A stretch of DNA of 7,194 nt, from the NCBI GenBank assembly GCA_025356735.1, contig JANXRT010000450.1, positions 1 through 7,194 on the forward strand, given 5' to 3'. Made by a program: the position numbers and the translations under genes. This DNA is from Acetobacteraceae bacterium. GTDB lineage: Bacteria > Pseudomonadota > Alphaproteobacteria > Acetobacterales > Acetobacteraceae. The notes under the pieces are model-generated. The model made no database searches. It had not been told where the DNA came from and saw only the letters and a list, made by a program, of their open reading frames with translations. Shown here piece after piece: positions 5,466 through 7,194 of this stretch (its first letter is position 1; every line of letters begins with the position of its first letter).

Positions 5466-6275
5466 TTACCGTATCAACCCACCCAACGGACTCGAAGGCT
5501 CAGCGCCGAGCCTACGCGGCATCCGCCCGGCCAGATACGACAACCGCCCGGCCTCAACGGCGGCCTTCATCGCCCGCGCCATCAGGATCGGATCACGGGC
5601 GTGCGCGATGGCCGAGTTCATCAGCACCGCGTGGCAGCCGAGTTCCATGGCGATGGCGGCGTCCGACGCGGTGCCGACGCCGGCATCGACCAGCAGCGGC
5701 ACGCTCGATTGCTGGATCATCATGTGGATCATCGCCGGGTTCTGGATGCCGAGGCCGGAGCCGATCGGCGCGCCCAGCGGCATGATCGCCACGGCGCCGA
5801 GGTCTTCCAGCTTCTTGGCGGCGATCGGGTCGTCGGCGCAATAGACCATGACCTCGAAGCCGTCGCGGATCAGCGCGCGGGTTGCCTCCAGCGTGGCTTC
5901 CATGTCGGGGTACAGCGTCGGTGGCGGGCCGAGCACCTCGAGCTTCACCAGGTTCCAGCCGCCGGCCTCGCGCGCCAGGCGCAGCGTGCGGACAGCATCG
6001 CCCGCGGTATGGCAGCCGGCGGTGTTGGGCAGATAGGTGTAGCGCTTGGGATCGACATGGTCCTGCAGCATTGGCGCCTTGGGATCGGACAGGTTGACCC
6101 GGCGCACCGCGACCGTCACGATCTCGGCACCCGAGGCCTCGATCGCCGCCGCGGTCTCCTCCAAATCCGTGGATTTGCCGGTGCCGACGATCAGCCGGGA
6201 GCGGAAGGTCCGGCCCGCCACCGACCAGGTATCATCCGTGGCATGGGTTGCGTTCGGTTGGATGATGCCATCCAT
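5466..6275 (-). CDS. thiG: Thiazole synthase ThiG
   Basis: A 269-residue ThiG, the TIM-barrel enzyme that joins 1-deoxy-D-xylulose 5-phosphate, dehydroglycine and sulfur from ThiS thiocarboxylate to make the thiazole phosphate of thiamine. Visible motifs: SRLIVGTGK (26-34), PNTAGC (83-88), NLVKLEVLG (108-116) with the Schiff-base lysine Lys111, PLGAPIGSGLGIQN (166-179) and DAGVGTASDAA (197-207) for phosphate binding, and LMNSAIAHARDP (218-229). The N-terminal 15 residues or so are a short extension before the barrel. The ATG at 6275-6273 lies three bases after the thiS stop, so the two are translated together and the products act as a complex. ThiF, the dehydroglycine-forming enzyme (ThiO or ThiH), ThiC, ThiD and ThiE are not in the window. 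Confidence 0.98.
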   Translation of the reverse strand: MDGIIQPNATHATDDTWSVAGRTFRSRLIVGTGKSTDLEETAAAIEASGAEIVTVAVRRVNLSDPKAPMLQDHVDPKRYTYLPNTAGCHTAGDAVRTLRLAREAGGWNLVKLEVLGPPPTLYPDMEATLEATRALIRDGFEVMVYCADDPIAAKKLEDLGAVAIMPLGAPIGSGLGIQNPAMIHMMIQQSSVPLLVDAGVGTASDAAIAMELGCHAVLMNSAIAHARDPILMARAMKAAVEAGRLSYLAGRMPRRLGAEPSSPLGGLIR

Positions 6276-6278
6276 GCT

Positions 6279-6491
6279 CTAGCCTCCGCCGATGAAGTGC
6301 ACGATTTCCAGACTGTCCCCCGACATCAACGCGGTGTCGGCGTAGATCGACCGGGGCACGATCTCCTGGTTGCGCTCGACCGCGACCTTGCGCAGGTCAA
6401 GTTCCAGCACGGCCAGCAGCCCGGCGACGCTGAGTGGGCCCGGAAATAGCCGCGCCTCGCCATTGAGCGACAGGTGGATGGTATCTTGCAT
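6279..6491 (-). CDS. thiS: Sulfur carrier protein ThiS
   Basis: A 70-residue ubiquitin-fold sulfur carrier. It ends in VHFIGGG, whose terminal Gly-Gly is adenylated by ThiF and converted to a thiocarboxylate that donates sulfur to ThiG. The rest fits the family: an N-terminal beta hairpin (IHLSLNGEARLF), a helix with LSVAGLLAVLELD, the VAVERNQEIVPRS segment typical of ThiS, and DSLEIVHF before the tail. The C terminus is already exposed, so no proteolytic maturation is needed. The ATG at 6491-6489 has AGGA about eight bases upstream. It is the first gene of a two-gene thiSG unit that starts in the divergent gap shared with rho. MoaD is excluded by the VERN segment and by the thiG neighbour. 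Confidence 0.96.
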   Translation of the reverse strand: MQDTIHLSLNGEARLFPGPLSVAGLLAVLELDLRKVAVERNQEIVPRSIYADTALMSGDSLEIVHFIGGG

Positions 6492-6772
6492 GGATGCAAT
6501 CCTATGCCGAACCCGAATTGCGGGAAAGCCGCGCCGCAGAAATCTGCATTGACGATTTGGCGGAACTATGGGACAGCATTGGCCTTGACTATCGACGGCG
6601 TTGACGTAGCATCTTGCTTCGCCTAATTACGTCGAATCTGTATCTGGTCGGCAACAAGCCGCCCGCTCTCTCATCCCAATCCGGGTCAGGTTCCGCCATC
6701 GTCTCGATGGCAGGCATTTGCCGCATAGGCATTCCGCACCTTTCCCCGCGACGGATCACGTCAAGGCATCCC
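6492..6772. other. Divergent intergenic region between thiS (minus) and rho (plus)
   Basis: These 281 bases must hold the promoters of both thiSG and rho. They are visibly less GC-rich than the flanking genes. On the plus strand there are three TTGAC boxes and a C-rich, G-poor leader. On the minus strand an open frame ends at 6589 and could start at 6732 behind GGGGAAAGG (47 codons, ending in three arginines), or at 6792 inside rho; it resembles nothing I know. A 6-bp hairpin GCCATC-GTCTC-GATGGC is at 6695-6711. No canonical thiamine riboswitch is visible upstream of thiS. Confidence 0.6.
6585..6629 (+). promoter_or_regulatory. Candidate sigma-70 promoter(s) for rho
   Basis: Two TTGAC-type -35 boxes lie on the plus strand. 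TTGACT (6585-6590) has TAGCAT (6607-6612) 16 bases on, matching the -10 consensus at four positions. TTGACG (6601-6606) has TAATTA 17 bases on (6624-6629) or CCTAAT at 15. Either would give a rho leader of roughly 140-155 bases. A third TTGACG is at 6549-6554 without a well-placed -10. The -35 matches are good, the -10 matches modest. Confidence 0.4.
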
Positions 6773-7194
6773 ATGCACCTCGCCGAACTCAAGGCAAAAT
6801 CCCCCGCTGACCTGCTCAGCTTCGCCGAATCGCTTCAGGTTGAGAACGCGTCGTCGCTGCGCAAGCAGGACATGATGTTCGCGATCCTGAAGAACCTGGC
6901 CGAGAACGACCAGGCCATCCATGGCGAGGGCACGCTCGAAATCCTGCCGGACGGTTTCGGCTTCCTGCGCTCGCCGCAGGCCAACTACCTGCCGGGTCCG
7001 GACGACATCTATGTCAGCCCGACCCAGGTTCGCCGCTACGGGCTGCGCATCGGCGACAGCGTCGAGGGCCAGATCCGCGCGCCGCGCGACGGCGAGCGCT
7101 ACTTTGCGCTGCTCAAGCTCAACACGATCAATTTCGAGGATCCGGAAGCGGTCAAGCACCGCATCAACTTCGACAACCTGACCCCCCTGTATCC
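6773..7194 (+). CDS. rho: Transcription termination factor Rho, N-terminal part
   Basis: The ATG at 6773 opens a frame of 140 codons that runs off the right edge, roughly the first third of a Rho monomer. Residues 1-45 form the helical Rho N domain (MHLAELKAKSPADLLSFAES, then LRKQDMMFAIL). The OB-fold RNA-binding domain follows from about 50: GEGTLEILPDGFGFLRSP with the DGFGFLR primary-site motif (60-66), then DDIYVSPTQVRRYGLRIGD and GERYFALLKLNTINFEDPE. The ATPase core, with P-loop, Q-loop and R-loop, lies outside the window. Rho is the hexameric RNA helicase that ends transcription at C-rich sites. The start fits known Rho N termini; the ribosome site is a weak AAGG six bases upstream. It is divergent from thiSG and is the only plus-strand gene here. 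Confidence 0.98.
   Translation, partial: MHLAELKAKSPADLLSFAESLQVENASSLRKQDMMFAILKNLAENDQAIHGEGTLEILPDGFGFLRSPQANYLPGPDDIYVSPTQVRRYGLRIGDSVEGQIRAPRDGERYFALLKLNTINFEDPEAVKHRINFDNLTPLY

Noticed and set aside
5418..6449. Plus-strand open frame of 343 codons opposite thiG and thiS
   Set aside because: Antisense shadow starting inside repeat C, without a ribosome site or domain.
6679..6693. Minus strand GAACCTGACCCGGAT resembles the 3' core of a thiamine pyrophosphate riboswitch, upstream of thiS
   Set aside because: The match stops after 15 bases. The expected closing half of the next stem (GCCRGCG-AGG) is absent, and upstream there is no CTGAGA with a GGGTGC/ACCC stem. It is either chance or a decayed remnant; a covariance-model search with the Rfam TPP model would decide.
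6719..6748. GGGGAAAGGTGCGGAATGCC on the minus strand, faintly like the start of a cobalamin riboswitch
   Set aside because: The rest of the conserved core, including the B12-box, is missing, and the neighbouring gene is thiS. The GGGGAAAGG is equally well a ribosome site.
6761..7159. Minus-strand open frame of 132 codons opposite rho
   Set aside because: Fully antisense to a clear Rho N-terminal region; a GC-rich shadow.

Overview
The window looks like GC-rich chromosomal DNA of an alphaproteobacterium, most likely of the Acetobacteraceae (order Rhodospirillales). This rests on the overall style of the Rho, Pth, YchF and bL25 proteins, on the small conserved ORFs, and on the intergenic GGGGCTCTGCCCC-type palindromic repeats. 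The family-level placement is inference. Nearly all genes lie on the minus strand; only rho, at the right edge, is on the plus strand.

From right to left (the direction of minus-strand transcription): a divergent promoter region of 281 bases separates rho (plus, 5' part only) from a compact thiS-thiG pair for thiazole synthesis. Next is a lone M20-family amidohydrolase, boxed by three copies of a palindromic repeat: two upstream in inverted arrangement and one downstream. Then comes a translation-quality operon rplY-pth-ychF (bL25, peptidyl-tRNA hydrolase, YchF ATPase). Pth and YchF overlap by one base, and rplY and pth are in the same frame, separated by a TAG and eight codons. After a 210-base gap follow a CspA-family cold-shock gene, an uncharacterised 70-residue gene, a Lys/Arg-rich 66-residue gene, a 74-residue gene, and the first 74 codons of a membrane-anchored slipin/stomatin-like SPFH protein that runs off the left edge.

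Most of the content is housekeeping: transcription termination, thiamine synthesis, translation quality control, cold shock and membrane scaffolding. I see no phage, transposase, CRISPR array, defence system, tRNA or rRNA. The most interesting signals are small. They are the repeat box around the amidohydrolase, a 15-bp tandem repeat that continues the frame of the 66-residue protein past its stop, a 13-bp stem between csp and its neighbour that pairs fully only in the sense RNA, and a C-rich, G-poor stretch in the rho leader that could serve Rho autoregulation. None amounts to a clearly new system.
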